NCBI GenBank assembly: GCA_016185125.1
Contig: JACPOC010000011.1
Span: 1 to 64,000 of the forward strand
Length of the DNA: 64,000 nt
Direction: 5' to 3'
From: Bacteroidota bacterium
Lineage (GTDB): Bacteria > Bacteroidota > Bacteroidia > B-17B0 > Aurantibacillaceae
Position numbers and translations under genes: made by a program. Numbering within the stretch: the first letter of the stretch is position 1; each line of letters opens with the position of its first letter. Positions 44,052 to 53,470 of the stretch are shown in pieces. A model generated the notes under the pieces. That model made no database searches. It was not told where the DNA came from and saw only the letters and a list, made by a program, of their open reading frames with translations.

Positions 44052-45637
44052 TACACCGCATTTAATAATTGTAGTAGATCATCTTTGGTATTGATCTCAT
44101 CTTTTTTCTTATCCTTGCGCCATCTTAGTATTCTGGGAAAGCGAACTGCTATTCCGCTTTTATGCCTCGGAGAAGCATTAATTCCTTCAAAGGCAATTTC
44201 AAAAACTAATTCTGCTTTTACACTTCTAACAGGGCCAAATTTTTCGATGGTATTTCTTTTTATCCAAGCATCCACTTCAATAAGTTCTTTATCGGTTAAG
44301 CCGCTGTAGGCTTTTGCAAATGGCATAAGTGTTTCTCCATCTCGAATAGCAAAGGTGTAATCGGTAAATAAATTCGCTCTTCGGCCATGTCCCGATTGTG
44401 CATAGATAAGCACTGCATCAACGGTAAAAGGATCTACTTTCCATTTCCACCATTTACCGCGCCGTCGCCCTGTTTCGTAAATACTTTCTTTATGTTTCAG
44501 CATTAGTCCTTCGCAACCTTGCGATTTAGAAAGAACTCTCAAAGTGTCAAGATTTTCCCACACATCGCAGGTTTGCAAAGGAGAAAGTTTTAAAATAGCG
44601 GAAGGAAATTCTTCCAACAACTCTTCTAGTTTCTTCCTCCGTTCTTGCATAGTTATGCTTCTCTGGTCTTCGCCGTTTAGTTCTAAGAGATCATAGCACA
44701 TCATGCACAGCGGCGCGTCTTTTAAAATTTTAGAGTTAAGGTTTTTTCTTCCGATGCGTTTCTGCATTTCAGCGAAACTCATTATTTTATTATCTTTAAA
44801 TGGAAGAATTTCACCATCAATTACAGTTGCATCAGGAAGTATATTTTTTAGAAGATTGAATTCAGGGAATTTCTCCGTCATCAGATCTTCGCCCCTACTC
44901 CAGATAAATATCTGTTTGTTTCTTACAACAATCTGTCCTCTAATTCCATCATATTTCCTTTCTATCTGCCACTCATTCACATCTCCAAGTTCTGTAAAAG
45001 GAACATCTAATTGATAAGCCAGATAAAAGGGATAGGGTTTTGAATCATCGAATGATTTGTCGGTATTAAACAAGAGTTCTTTTAAGCCAGATGATTGTGG
45101 CAACCACGAGCCCATTAATTTGTGTGCGATTAATTTATCATCGAGCTTGTAAGCTTTGGAAAGAGCTTTATAAACGAGTTGCTGTGAAGCGCCCACTCTA
45201 AAACTGCCAGTTATGAGCTTATTGAAAACAAACAATTCATCTTTTGAAAGTACATTCCAATAAGAAAACAGCCACTCTTTTTTTTTCTCCTCAGTTTTAT
45301 TAACTATTTCTAAAATTTCAGTCATCACTTTATTTAAAGGAATTACAGTAGAGTTGTTGGATGTTGGAATAAGTAAACTGATCGTCTCCGCTAAATCTCC
45401 TGTCACACTGTAAGACTCTTCAAATAACCAAAAAGGTATTTGAGCAAGTTCAGTAGCCCATAATTTTAAATCGGCGGTACGTATTGGCCTTTTTGGGCGA
45501 CGGCCGGTGAGTAATGCGATGGCCCAAATGGAATCAGTTTCATACGTATGCAAAAAATAATCTGCCATGATGTTGATCTTGGCATTTGTTTTGGTTGTTT
45601 GATCTAATTGAGAATATAAACTTGTAAAGGCTTTCAT
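44051..45637 (-). CDS. ATP-dependent DNA ligase of the ligase-associated repair operon
   Basis: 528 residues. An N-terminal helical DNA-binding domain, then the nucleotidyltransferase core with adenylated Lys in IERKYDGIRGQ (motif I), IWSRGEDLMTEKFPEF (motif III), VIDGEILPF, EGLMLKHKES (motif IV), RGKWWKWKVDPF (motif V), and a C-terminal OB fold (FGPVRSVKAELVFEIAFEGI). It is distinct from the essential NAD-dependent LigA. It overlaps its neighbours by 4 and 1 bases, so the operon is tightly coupled. Confidence 0.95.
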   Translation of the reverse strand: MKAFTSLYSQLDQTTKTNAKINIMADYFLHTYETDSIWAIALLTGRRPKRPIRTADLKLWATELAQIPFWLFEESYSVTGDLAETISLLIPTSNNSTVIPLNKVMTEILEIVNKTEEKKKEWLFSYWNVLSKDELFVFNKLITGSFRVGASQQLVYKALSKAYKLDDKLIAHKLMGSWLPQSSGLKELLFNTDKSFDDSKPYPFYLAYQLDVPFTELGDVNEWQIERKYDGIRGQIVVRNKQIFIWSRGEDLMTEKFPEFNLLKNILPDATVIDGEILPFKDNKIMSFAEMQKRIGRKNLNSKILKDAPLCMMCYDLLELNGEDQRSITMQERRKKLEELLEEFPSAILKLSPLQTCDVWENLDTLRVLSKSQGCEGLMLKHKESIYETGRRRGKWWKWKVDPFTVDAVLIYAQSGHGRRANLFTDYTFAIRDGETLMPFAKAYSGLTDKELIEVDAWIKRNTIEKFGPVRSVKAELVFEIAFEGINASPRHKSGIAVRFPRILRWRKDKKKDEINTKDDLLQLLNAV

Positions 45638-46650
45638 GAAGGAGTTTCTTTTGGGTTTGTTTCTTTGCTTTCATTTTCAATTCCATCACCTTCAAATAAT
45701 GTTTCTACTTCCTGAGCATTTAACTTTTTTTCTTCCCTGAGCCATTTGGAGAAATTAGTTTTATACCCATGGGTTACATAAATGTTTTCGGCACCGGTGG
45801 CGGTAACCGCTTCATTTAATCCCTGCCAATCGGCGTGATCACTCATAACTATGCCTATGTCTGCGTTGCTTCGCCTTCGCGCCCCTCGTAATTGCATCCA
45901 ACCACTACATACCGCCAGTTTATAGGGCTCAAACCGTTTCATCCAAGGCGAGCCTAAAACAGTACCGGTGGCTAATACAATTCCCGGATTTAATAATTCT
46001 CTTTTAAAATCTTGTGTGAATTTAATGTAAGGTGAATTATCAAAACCAAGGGCCTCATTGGTATTATAAATAGTGGTGTGAAGAAGAATTGGAAGATCTG
46101 TTTCAAGAGCCTCTAAGATACGCTGCGCTTTGCCTAAAGCATACCCGATTATCACTGAATTAAATCCCTCTTCTGCATTTTGATGAACCCAATTGTTTAA
46201 ACTTTTGTTAACTACCTCTGCTTCGGGAAAATTATAAACGGGTAAACCAAAGGTAGACTCCGTTATAAAATGCTGGCATTTTACAGGTTCAAACGGAACG
46301 GTATAGTTATCGGTTTTTACTTTGTAGTCGCCTGACACCACCCAAATTTCACCTTTATATTCTAAGCGAACCTGGGCAGAACCAATGATATGACCGGCAG
46401 GATAAAGTGAAATTTTAACGCCGTTAATATGGATAGGCTGATAATAATCGAGTGTTTGAAGCGAGATGTTTCCCAGTCGGTATTTTAATATATTTTCTGA
46501 TTGGGTATGGGCAAGATATTCCTTACTTCCAAGGCGCGCATGGTCGGAATGAGCATGTGTAATAACCGCCCGGTCCACCGGTTTCCATGGATCGATGTAA
46601 ATACCCGCCTGTTTGCAATAGATTCCTTTATTTGTAAATTGAATAAGCAC
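45634..46650 (-). CDS. Ligase-associated exonuclease (MBL fold)
   Basis: 338 residues: metallo-beta-lactamase/beta-CASP-like nuclease with VITHAHSDHARLG (HxHxDH), LYPAGHIIGSAQV, VVSGDYK, MSDHADWQGL and YVTHGYKTNF. It is similar to Snm1/Artemis-type nucleases and is the first gene of the four-gene repair operon. The C-terminal ~20 residues are a charged, Glu/Asn/Lys-rich tail. No clear -7 element was found upstream. Confidence 0.93.
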   Translation of the reverse strand: MLIQFTNKGIYCKQAGIYIDPWKPVDRAVITHAHSDHARLGSKEYLAHTQSENILKYRLGNISLQTLDYYQPIHINGVKISLYPAGHIIGSAQVRLEYKGEIWVVSGDYKVKTDNYTVPFEPVKCQHFITESTFGLPVYNFPEAEVVNKSLNNWVHQNAEEGFNSVIIGYALGKAQRILEALETDLPILLHTTIYNTNEALGFDNSPYIKFTQDFKRELLNPGIVLATGTVLGSPWMKRFEPYKLAVCSGWMQLRGARRRSNADIGIVMSDHADWQGLNEAVTATGAENIYVTHGYKTNFSKWLREEKKLNAQEVETLFEGDGIENESKETNPKETPS

Positions 46651-46722
46651 TATTTATATATACGATTCCATTAGAAAATCCTATTTATAAAAGAAAAAAA
46701 TGTGCCTGAAAATGGAAAAGAG

Positions 46723-47070
46723 CTATTTTTCGGCTACTAATTCTTCCCAAAATTCAGCTCCACGACGTGTATGGGGAATAACGATAGTTCCTCCAACAAT
46801 ATTTGCTACGGCAAACACTTCGTATATTTCTTCGGTAGAACATTTTTGTTCGTGGCATTTAAGCAGATGATATTTAATACAATCATCGCAACGTAAAACC
46901 ATACTTGCAACAAGGCCTAATAATTCTTTGGTTTTAACCGGAAGCACCCCTTCGGCATAAGTTTGTGAATCAAGGTTAAATAACCGTTTTATAACGAGGT
47001 TATCTTTTCCTAAAATCACCTCGTTCATTTTTGAACGGTAATCGTTGAATTCCTGAACTTTGCTTTCCAT
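46723..47070 (-). CDS. Carboxymuconolactone decarboxylase/AhpD-like protein
   Basis: 115 residues of the CMD family with an AhpD-like active-site region: CDDCIKYHLLKC holds CxxC, and a downstream His follows the motif. Such proteins act as thiol-dependent peroxidase partners; the exact activity is unknown. The gene starts one base after the tatC stop, so the two are co-transcribed. Confidence 0.9.
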   Translation of the reverse strand: MESKVQEFNDYRSKMNEVILGKDNLVIKRLFNLDSQTYAEGVLPVKTKELLGLVASMVLRCDDCIKYHLLKCHEQKCSTEEIYEVFAVANIVGGTIVIPHTRRGAEFWEELVAEK

Positions 47071-47071
47071 T

Positions 47072-47914
47072 TTATAAAACGTTTAGTTTATATTTTTTTA
47101 TTGTCCAAACCGAAATAAATACACTTAATTCATAAAGAAAATACATGGGTACCGCCACTACCATTTGGGAGGTAACGTCCGGACTCGGAGTAATAATGGC
47201 GCTGGCAATTAAAATAATAACCACAGCATGCTTTCTGTATTTGCGCATGAATTGAGGGGTAAGTAAAGTCATGCGTGTTAAAAAATAAACTAACACAGGC
47301 ATTTCAAATATAATACCCGATACTAATGTAAGGGTATAAATGAAGGATGTATAATTATCCAAAGTTTGGTTAGTGATAATTTTGGATGACATCTGATAAT
47401 TGATCAAAAAATTATAGGACATCGGGAACATAATAAAATAACCAAAAGAAATTCCGATAAGAAAAAGAAACGAAGCGATGACAATAAATATTTTAACGGG
47501 CCCCATTTCTTTATCCTTTAAAGCGGGGCGAACAAATTTCCATAGTTCCCACAGGATAAAAGGAAAAGCGAGAATCAATCCGCTCATAAAAGAAAAACTC
47601 ATGTGTGTGAAAAATTGTTCAGATACTTCAAGCGTTTGCAATTGAACGGGTTTAACGATCATGCACATTACATCGCCGACTCCAATTCTATGGCCTAAAG
47701 AACACAGAGTGCGGTAGGAAATAAAATTTTGGTCAATAGGACCCAGAAGAACAGTATCAATAAAAATTTCCGGAAGGCAGAAAATAGTTATAGCAAAAAC
47801 AAATACAACTGCCGCACTTCTTACCAAATGCCAGCGGAATGCTTCAAGGTGTTGAAGAAAAGACATTTCCGCAGTCTCGGGAGTTGTGTTTTTATTGGAA
47901 GCAAAAAAGGCCAT
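47072..47914 (-). CDS. tatC: Sec-independent protein translocase TatC
   Basis: 280 residues with six membrane helices, the core receptor of the twin-arginine translocon. The N-terminal signature MSFLQHLEAFRWHLVRS matches the conserved substrate-binding region (HLxELRxR-like), and FPFILWELWKFVRPAL and ASAIITPSPDVTSQ are typical. Upstream lies a Tat-exported aminotransferase gene, downstream the AhpD-like gene. Genes for tatA/B are not in the window. The promoter at 47923-47953 is a full match. Confidence 0.96.
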   Translation of the reverse strand: MAFFASNKNTTPETAEMSFLQHLEAFRWHLVRSAAVVFVFAITIFCLPEIFIDTVLLGPIDQNFISYRTLCSLGHRIGVGDVMCMIVKPVQLQTLEVSEQFFTHMSFSFMSGLILAFPFILWELWKFVRPALKDKEMGPVKIFIVIASFLFLIGISFGYFIMFPMSYNFLINYQMSSKIITNQTLDNYTSFIYTLTLVSGIIFEMPVLVYFLTRMTLLTPQFMRKYRKHAVVIILIASAIITPSPDVTSQMVVAVPMYFLYELSVFISVWTIKKYKLNVL

Positions 47915-47922
47915 ACGCGGGG

Positions 47923-47953
47923 CAAATTTACTTTAAAATAAGGGCTTTACAAA
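47923..47953 (-). promoter_or_regulatory. tatC promoter
   Basis: Minus-strand TTTG (47953-47950), 19-nt spacer, TAAATTTG (47930-47923): full Bacteroidetes consensus, nine bases before the ATG at 47914. Confidence 0.75.
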
Positions 47954-48008
47954 AAAAGACCGGCGATCTACGCAACTACAAAAACATATTGAAACAAATA
48001 GGATAAAA

Positions 48009-49316
48009 CTATTTTTGTTGTGGTGGCGACTGTTTGGAAAAATTAGTGAGAGCTTTCACCAACACATCCAGATCTTTGGTGGATGTATACACATTTGGCG
48101 TGATGCGTACGCCGTTTACTTTTTCATGAATAATGGATACCACATGAATTTTATGTTTTTCGTAAAGGAATGCGTCGAGTTCATGCGCTTTCCAGCCTTC
48201 AAATCCTACGCAAGTTAAAGCGCAGGAATACTGAGGCTTTAAGGAAGTATATAAATTCAGGCCGGGCAGATTTTTTGTTTTTTCGATCCAGTAATTTTTT
48301 AAAAAACGCAATCGTTCTTCTTTTCGTTTAGCGCCAATTACATTATGAAAATCAACAGCGGTGCCAATAGCCATTTCGCTTGCAAAAGAGCGTGTCCCTA
48401 AACTTTCAAATTTGATAATATTTCCGCTGTCAGGTTCTACAGCAGAGAGCAAAGCCCATACATTTTTTATCTTCTCCTTTTTAATATACATTAACCCGCT
48501 TCCAAAAGGGGCACCCAACCATTTATGCAAAGAGGTAGCGAAATAATCGGCGCCTGTATCTTCTATTTTATAATCAATATGCGCAAAGGAATGAGCAGCA
48601 TCAACTATTACCTCACAACCTTTACTGTGCGCCATGTCTGCTATTGCCTTTACAGGCACCATGTTTCCCGTCCAGTGCATCAAATGTGTAATGTGAACAA
48701 TTTTGGTTTTAGGAGTAATGGCATTTTTATAAAGTTCTACAATGGCTTTATCGTCTTCAAGCGGTTGCGGAATGTTGACCCAGTTTAATTTAATGCCTTC
48801 GCGCTTTTCTCTTTGTTTCCAAGCATTCGTCATGTTAGGGTAATCAAAGGTGCTTAATACAACTTCATCGCCTGCTTTTAAATTTAAACCAAAAATAATG
48901 GTATTTAATCCTTCGGTGGCGTTACGGTTAATGGCTATTTCTTCTGTACTAACTCCTGCAAGATCGGCAAGTTTTGTGCGCAAGCCTTCTCTTCCTGCAT
49001 CTAAAATACGCCACATGTAATAACTTGGTGCCTCATTGCTGTATTGGTAAAAACGTATGTGTGCATCCTGAACAATTTTAGGCTGCGGACTTACTCCTCC
49101 ATTATTTAAGTTAATTAGGTTAGGGGAAACCGTATAACTCTCCCGAATCCAGCTCCAGAAATCTTCATCGCTAGCACTATCAGCTATACTCATATTTTCG
49201 AGCCTGCTGATTTGCTTTTCAAATGTTGAAGCAAAAGTTTTATTTATGGAACTAAGGAACGCTAAACCTCCTAATGAAAATGCTCCGCCCTTTTGTACAA
49301 AATCCCTGCGATTCAT
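48009..49316 (-). CDS. Tat-exported class V aminotransferase (isopenicillin-N-epimerase-like)
   Basis: About 435 residues from the ATG at 49316; the longer upstream reading frame is rejected because this start exposes a twin-arginine signal (MNRRDFVQKGGAFSLGGLAF). The rest is a fold-type I PLP enzyme of class V: AINRNATEGLNTIIFGL, DEVVLSTFDYPNM, VIVDAAHSFAHIDY and the PLP Lys in ATSLHKWLGAPFGSG. Relatives act as cysteine desulfurases, epimerases or amino-acid lyases; the substrate is unknown. Being exported folded, with PLP bound, fits a Tat route, and tatC lies 95 bases downstream. It follows aroA in the same direction. Confidence 0.92.
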   Translation of the reverse strand: MNRRDFVQKGGAFSLGGLAFLSSINKTFASTFEKQISRLENMSIADSASDEDFWSWIRESYTVSPNLINLNNGGVSPQPKIVQDAHIRFYQYSNEAPSYYMWRILDAGREGLRTKLADLAGVSTEEIAINRNATEGLNTIIFGLNLKAGDEVVLSTFDYPNMTNAWKQREKREGIKLNWVNIPQPLEDDKAIVELYKNAITPKTKIVHITHLMHWTGNMVPVKAIADMAHSKGCEVIVDAAHSFAHIDYKIEDTGADYFATSLHKWLGAPFGSGLMYIKKEKIKNVWALLSAVEPDSGNIIKFESLGTRSFASEMAIGTAVDFHNVIGAKRKEERLRFLKNYWIEKTKNLPGLNLYTSLKPQYSCALTCVGFEGWKAHELDAFLYEKHKIHVVSIIHEKVNGVRITPNVYTSTKDLDVLVKALTNFSKQSPPQQK

Positions 49317-49357
49317 AATATTTATTTTAATAAAGGTAGAAAAATAATGGTTGCAAG

Positions 49358-50602
49358 CTAAATGTTGCGGATGCCAATAGAAGCAAGATCTGCCCAAAAA
49401 GAAGGATATGATTTTTTTACAACATCGGGGTCTTCAATATTTATATTGTCATATAAAAGTGCCAGTGGTGCGAAGCTCATAGCCATGCGATGATCATGGT
49501 AAGTTTGAATAGTAATCTGGTTAGTTTTACGCGTATTAGAATCTGAGCTTTCTTTATTTATATTTTGTAATGTGAGGGAATTGTCAGTAATGGTTACAGT
49601 AGCATCGAATTTTTCTATTTCATTTTTAAGTGCCGATAAGCGGTCTGTTTCTTTATGTTTTAACGTTGATAATCCGGTTAATTCGCAATCAATATTTAAC
49701 CCCAAACAAGTTACCGCTACTGTTTGGGCAATATCCGGACAATTAGTGAAATCAAATTTAAAAAATGTACAAAGTTCGCCGTTTTTAGAAAGATGCAAGT
49801 TCCCATTTTTCATTTCTGATTTCACGCCAAAATTTTTATAAAGGTCAACTAGTGCCGAATCGCCCTGTGATGAATTCAATTGCAAATGAGGTAAGATTAC
49901 GGAAGCTGTTTTGCTTAAAGAAACAATACTGAACCAATAAGAGGCGGACGACCAATCGGGTTCTACAAATACTGTTTGAGGAATTTCTGAAATCTTTTGT
50001 TTAAACTTTTTTACAGATATGTTTTCTTTTTCTACTGCAACTTCTACGCCAAATTGTTTTAATACGTCAATGGTCATTAATATATACGACAGCGAAACGG
50101 TTTTTCCTTTAAGTGTTAGCTGCAAGCCTTTGTCGAGCGAAGGTGCAATTAATAAGAGTGCGGAAATAAACTGACTGCTTACACCGCTTTCAATTTGGAG
50201 GGTGTCTCCGATTAAATCCTTTCCATTTATTTTTAATGGCGGATAACCGGGTTTTTCAAGGTAAGAAATTTCAGCGCCTAAAAATGTCAATGCGTCCACT
50301 AGGTCTTTAATAGGACGTTGTTTCATTCTATCAGATCCGGTGATAATTCTTTCACCTTTTTTTACAGAGAGAAGTGCTGTTAAAAAACGCATGTCTGTAC
50401 CGGCATGTCCAACATCAATTGTTCCATTTAAATTGTTAAGCGCAAAAACAAGATCTTGTGTATCCTTAGCAGGAGAAATATTTTTGAGAACCAGGCTTAA
50501 TTTTAAAGCTTCATTTAATATTAATAAACGATTACTGATGCTTTTAGAGCCCGGCAAATTAATGGTTACGGAAATAGGATAATGATTGTATTTAAGCGGC
50601 AT
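49358..50602 (-). CDS. aroA: 3-phosphoshikimate 1-carboxyvinyltransferase (EPSP synthase)
   Basis: 414 residues, slightly below usual length but complete. Adds enolpyruvate to shikimate-3-phosphate in the shikimate pathway. Motifs: LPGSKSISNRLLIL, GHAGTDMRFLTALL, GSDRMKQRPIKDLVDAL, SSQFISALLL, KHKETDRLSALKNE and YHDHRMAMSFAPL. Its start overlaps the end of aroB by eleven bases, so aroB-aroA are coupled. Confidence 0.96.
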   Translation of the reverse strand: MPLKYNHYPISVTINLPGSKSISNRLLILNEALKLSLVLKNISPAKDTQDLVFALNNLNGTIDVGHAGTDMRFLTALLSVKKGERIITGSDRMKQRPIKDLVDALTFLGAEISYLEKPGYPPLKINGKDLIGDTLQIESGVSSQFISALLLIAPSLDKGLQLTLKGKTVSLSYILMTIDVLKQFGVEVAVEKENISVKKFKQKISEIPQTVFVEPDWSSASYWFSIVSLSKTASVILPHLQLNSSQGDSALVDLYKNFGVKSEMKNGNLHLSKNGELCTFFKFDFTNCPDIAQTVAVTCLGLNIDCELTGLSTLKHKETDRLSALKNEIEKFDATVTITDNSLTLQNINKESSDSNTRKTNQITIQTYHDHRMAMSFAPLALLYDNINIEDPDVVKKSYPSFWADLASIGIRNI

Positions 50603-51668
50603 TGCAAATGTTGTTGTTATAATAAAGAAGGGCTTTTTGAACCATAGCTTTACTCACTTTTATATCATAATCGCATTTACCTATTCCGTTTAATAAAGCA
50701 AAATTAAAAGAAGTGGAAGTGTGTTTTTTATCGTGACCGAAGTAAGTAAAAAAAAATGTCATGTCAGCTTCATTTATCGGAAGAAATTGAAAGTGCCGCC
50801 CAATGCATTGAATAATTTTTTCAAACTCATTTTTAGAAATTCGCTTTAATAAGCAGGAAATATAGCTTTCTACTGCCATTCCTATGGCTATGGCTTCACC
50901 ATGCAACAAAGGTTCCGGTTTTTCAAAGAACAAACTTTCTACTGCGTGACCAATAGTATGCCCGAAATTTAAGATTTTGCGAAAGCCTTTTTCATCCGGA
51001 TCTATTTTTACCACTTTGCTTTTGATTGAGATAGATTTTGAAATCACATCCTCCTCTGCGAAGTTTTTAATGCGGGCTGAATTAATATTGTCAAAAAATT
51101 TTCTATCCCGAATAAGTGCCGCTTTTATAATTTCGGCAGAACCATTTACTATATGACGCGCAGGTAATGTTTCTAAAAACCGCGTATCTATAAACACGCC
51201 TTTGGGTTGGGTGATAGTGCCAATAAGATTTTTAATCCCTGCAAAATTGATGCCTGTTTTTCCGCCTACACTTGCGTCTACCATAGATAATAAGGTTGTG
51301 GGCACATTAATAAAATCTATACCTCTTTTAAAAGTAGAAGCGACAAAACCACCGGCGTCTGAGACCACACCGCCTCCTAAATTTATTATAAGACTTTTTT
51401 TATTTGCGCCGAACTCGGTAAGGGTTTGCCAAACATGCGAAATAACGTGAATGTCTTTCGATTCTTCTCCAGGTTCAAGTTCTATTACTTCGGCATTTTT
51501 CAATTCCTTGCAGGAAAGTATAAGCTTGCTCAGGCAGTATTTTAAGGTATTACTGTCGCAAATTATAAAATAAGAAGTATAATTTTTGGTTTTTAGAAAA
51601 GCGTTTATTGACGACTTGTTTGACTCATCAATAAAAATGGAATTTTGATTTTTTTTTAATGAAGGCAT
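50592..51668 (-). CDS. aroB: 3-dehydroquinate synthase
   Basis: 358 residues, the second shikimate-pathway enzyme (DAHP to 3-dehydroquinate; NAD and Zn dependent). Motifs: INLGGGVVSDAGGFVAST (NAD site), FINVPTTLLSMVDASVGGKTGIN, KNLIGTITQPKGV, GFRKILNFGHTIGHAVE and LLHGEAIAIGM supply substrate and metal ligands. It abuts the amidotransferase gene upstream (stop and start adjacent) and overlaps aroA downstream. Confidence 0.96.
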   Translation of the reverse strand: MPSLKKNQNSIFIDESNKSSINAFLKTKNYTSYFIICDSNTLKYCLSKLILSCKELKNAEVIELEPGEESKDIHVISHVWQTLTEFGANKKSLIINLGGGVVSDAGGFVASTFKRGIDFINVPTTLLSMVDASVGGKTGINFAGIKNLIGTITQPKGVFIDTRFLETLPARHIVNGSAEIIKAALIRDRKFFDNINSARIKNFAEEDVISKSISIKSKVVKIDPDEKGFRKILNFGHTIGHAVESLFFEKPEPLLHGEAIAIGMAVESYISCLLKRISKNEFEKIIQCIGRHFQFLPINEADMTFFFTYFGHDKKHTSTSFNFALLNGIGKCDYDIKVSKAMVQKALLYYNNNICNAA

Positions 51669-52241
51669 TTATAAATTATCTAACCAGTTTTTAATCACTA
51701 CTTCTCCGTATTCACTTAAAATACTTTCCGGATGAAATTGAACCCCTCGCACCGAATGTTTTATGTGTTTGATAGCCATTATTTCGCCGGATTTGTCTTC
51801 TGCAGTAACCATAAAGTGTTTACTCATTTTTGCTTTATCAATTACCCAACTATGATAGCGGCCAGCTGTAAAGTTAGCAGGAATATCGTTAAACAAAAAG
51901 TCGTTACCAAAGTGCAGGATAGGAGAAGCTATTCCGTGCATCACTGTGTTCAGGTTTTTTAGCGGAGAATGAAAACATTCTGCAATAGCCTGAAGGCCTA
52001 AACAAACGCCGAGAATGTTTTTAGTAGAAGAAAAGGCCTTTAAAAATTCAGGAGTAATACCTGCGCATGAAGGCAAGCCTGGACCCGGAGAAATAATTAC
52101 GTTTTGATAGTCGGAAAAAGTATTTAGACTAACTCGATTATTAAGAAAAACATCCACTTTCGCATCACTTACTTTTTCGATAAGATGAACTAAATTATAA
52201 GTGAAGCTATCGTAATTGTCTATGAGCGCAATTTTTTTCAA
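51669..52241 (-). CDS. Class I glutamine amidotransferase, PabA/TrpG type
   Basis: 190 residues. Catalytic Cys in LGVCLGLQAIAE, and catalytic His and Glu in VQFHPESILSEYG; the N-terminal ALIDNYDSFTYNLVHL is typical of anthranilate or aminodeoxychorismate synthase component II. It supplies ammonia for chorismate amination (tryptophan or folate). The co-operon aroB and aroA fit aromatic synthesis. The large subunit (trpE or pabB) is not in the window, so TrpG and PabA cannot be told apart. Confidence 0.93.
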   Translation of the reverse strand: MKKIALIDNYDSFTYNLVHLIEKVSDAKVDVFLNNRVSLNTFSDYQNVIISPGPGLPSCAGITPEFLKAFSSTKNILGVCLGLQAIAECFHSPLKNLNTVMHGIASPILHFGNDFLFNDIPANFTAGRYHSWVIDKAKMSKHFMVTAEDKSGEIMAIKHIKHSVRGVQFHPESILSEYGEVVIKNWLDNL

Positions 52242-52292
52242 GTGAAATAAATATGTGTTAAATTTATGAATTAACTTTTTAATATTAGTCTT

Positions 52293-52979
52293 ATGTTAAA
52301 GCTCTTGTTCTTGACTTCTTGTCTGGTTATAATACGTCTGACGGGAGCTTTTAAGCATCAAAATGAAATAAAGTATTTGCCTCTTGGAGACTCTTACACA
52401 ATATGTACAGGTGCTTCTGAAAAGCAATCTTGGCCGATTACTTTGACTCAACATTTAAATGAAGTTAAAATCAAAACAGTATTACTGGATAATCCTGCCA
52501 GGAACGGTTTCAGTACGCAGAATTTAATTGACAAAGAACTTCCTGTGTTTAAAAAGCTTAAACCAGATTTTATAACCTTGCTTATTGGCGTAAATGATTG
52601 GGTTAGACAAGTACCGATAGCGACTTTTCAAAAAAATTTCATTTTTATATTAGATGAGCTACAAAAGCAATTGCCGGACAAAAATAAAATTGTATTGATA
52701 ACTATTCCTGATTTTGGAGTAACACCGGTTGGTAAAGGATACAGTGGTGGGAGAGATATTAGTAAAGGAATAACTGAATTTAATGAGATTATTATTAAGG
52801 AGGCGCAGAAAAGAAAATTGGCAGTAGTGGATATTTTTGAGGTTTCTAAAAAGATGAAAGACGATTCTTCTTTGGTTGCTGAGGACGGCCTTCATCCTTC
52901 GGCAAAAGAATATGCCATTTGGGAATCACTTATACTGCCTGAAGTAAAAAAGTGTTTAATTAAAAAAGGCGGTAATTAG
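52293..52979 (+). CDS. SGNH/GDSL-family hydrolase
   Basis: 228 residues with an N-terminal signal or anchor and a GDSL/SGNH lipase-esterase fold: nucleophile Ser in LPLGDSYTICTG, GVNDWVRQ (block with Asn) and DGLHPSAKEYAIW (catalytic Asp and His). Probably an exported esterase. The stop codon lies inside the loop of a terminator. Confidence 0.9.
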   Translation: MLKLLFLTSCLVIIRLTGAFKHQNEIKYLPLGDSYTICTGASEKQSWPITLTQHLNEVKIKTVLLDNPARNGFSTQNLIDKELPVFKKLKPDFITLLIGVNDWVRQVPIATFQKNFIFILDELQKQLPDKNKIVLITIPDFGVTPVGKGYSGGRDISKGITEFNEIIIKEAQKRKLAVVDIFEVSKKMKDDSSLVAEDGLHPSAKEYAIWESLILPEVKKCLIKKGGN

Positions 52980-52990
52980 CCGCCTTTGTA
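52962..52990 (-). terminator. Terminator between the SGNH and DUF3276 genes
   Basis: Stem AAAGGCGG/CCGCCTTT (52965-52972 and 52980-52987). On the minus strand a run of six T follows, serving the DUF3276 gene ending at 53007. The plus-strand SGNH stop codon falls in the loop. Confidence 0.8.
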
Positions 52991-53006
52991 ATAATTTCAA
53001 TTTGCC

Positions 53007-53351
53007 TTAATTTCCCAAGTCTTCAAAGCTGACATTTGAAGTTGATTCAGGTGAAGCGGAAGGAAGAGATTCGTTGGTTTCTTCTATTGGCGGTGCATTT
53101 TCGCGGATGTGAACAACGGCTTCATTTAAACCTTCTATAAATTTCTCAAAATCTTCTTTGTATAAAAATATTTTGTGTTTTTCGTAAGAAAATTTACCGT
53201 CGTGTCCAAAACGCTTTTTGCTTTCCGTAATGGTTAAATAATAATCATTACCTCTTGTACTCTTCACATCAAAGAAGTAGGTACGCTTCCCTGCTCTTAC
53301 CGCTCTAGAGAACAATTCACCACTCTCATTTTTTTCTACATCTTCTGACAT
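53007..53351 (-). CDS. DUF3276 PUR-domain protein
   Basis: 114 residues. Matches the Bacteroidetes-wide DUF3276 family, structurally a PUR-alpha-like nucleic-acid-binding fold: SRAVRAGKRTYFFDVKSTR, YYLTITESKKRF and KHKIFLYKEDFEKFIEGL. The C-terminal 25 residues are Ser/Pro/Glu-rich and presumably disordered. It probably binds single-stranded nucleic acid; the cellular role is unknown. Confidence 0.9.
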   Translation of the reverse strand: MSEDVEKNESGELFSRAVRAGKRTYFFDVKSTRGNDYYLTITESKKRFGHDGKFSYEKHKIFLYKEDFEKFIEGLNEAVVHIRENAPPIEETNESLPSASPESTSNVSFEDLGN

Positions 53352-53470
53352 AATTATTTATTTAAATCCAAACAAATATTGTAAAAATCCAGGCAGCTTT
53401 ACCAAAGTGTTAATAATTTTTACTGAATTGTTAATACAGTAAAACTAACAGTTTAGCTTTACAATCCCTT

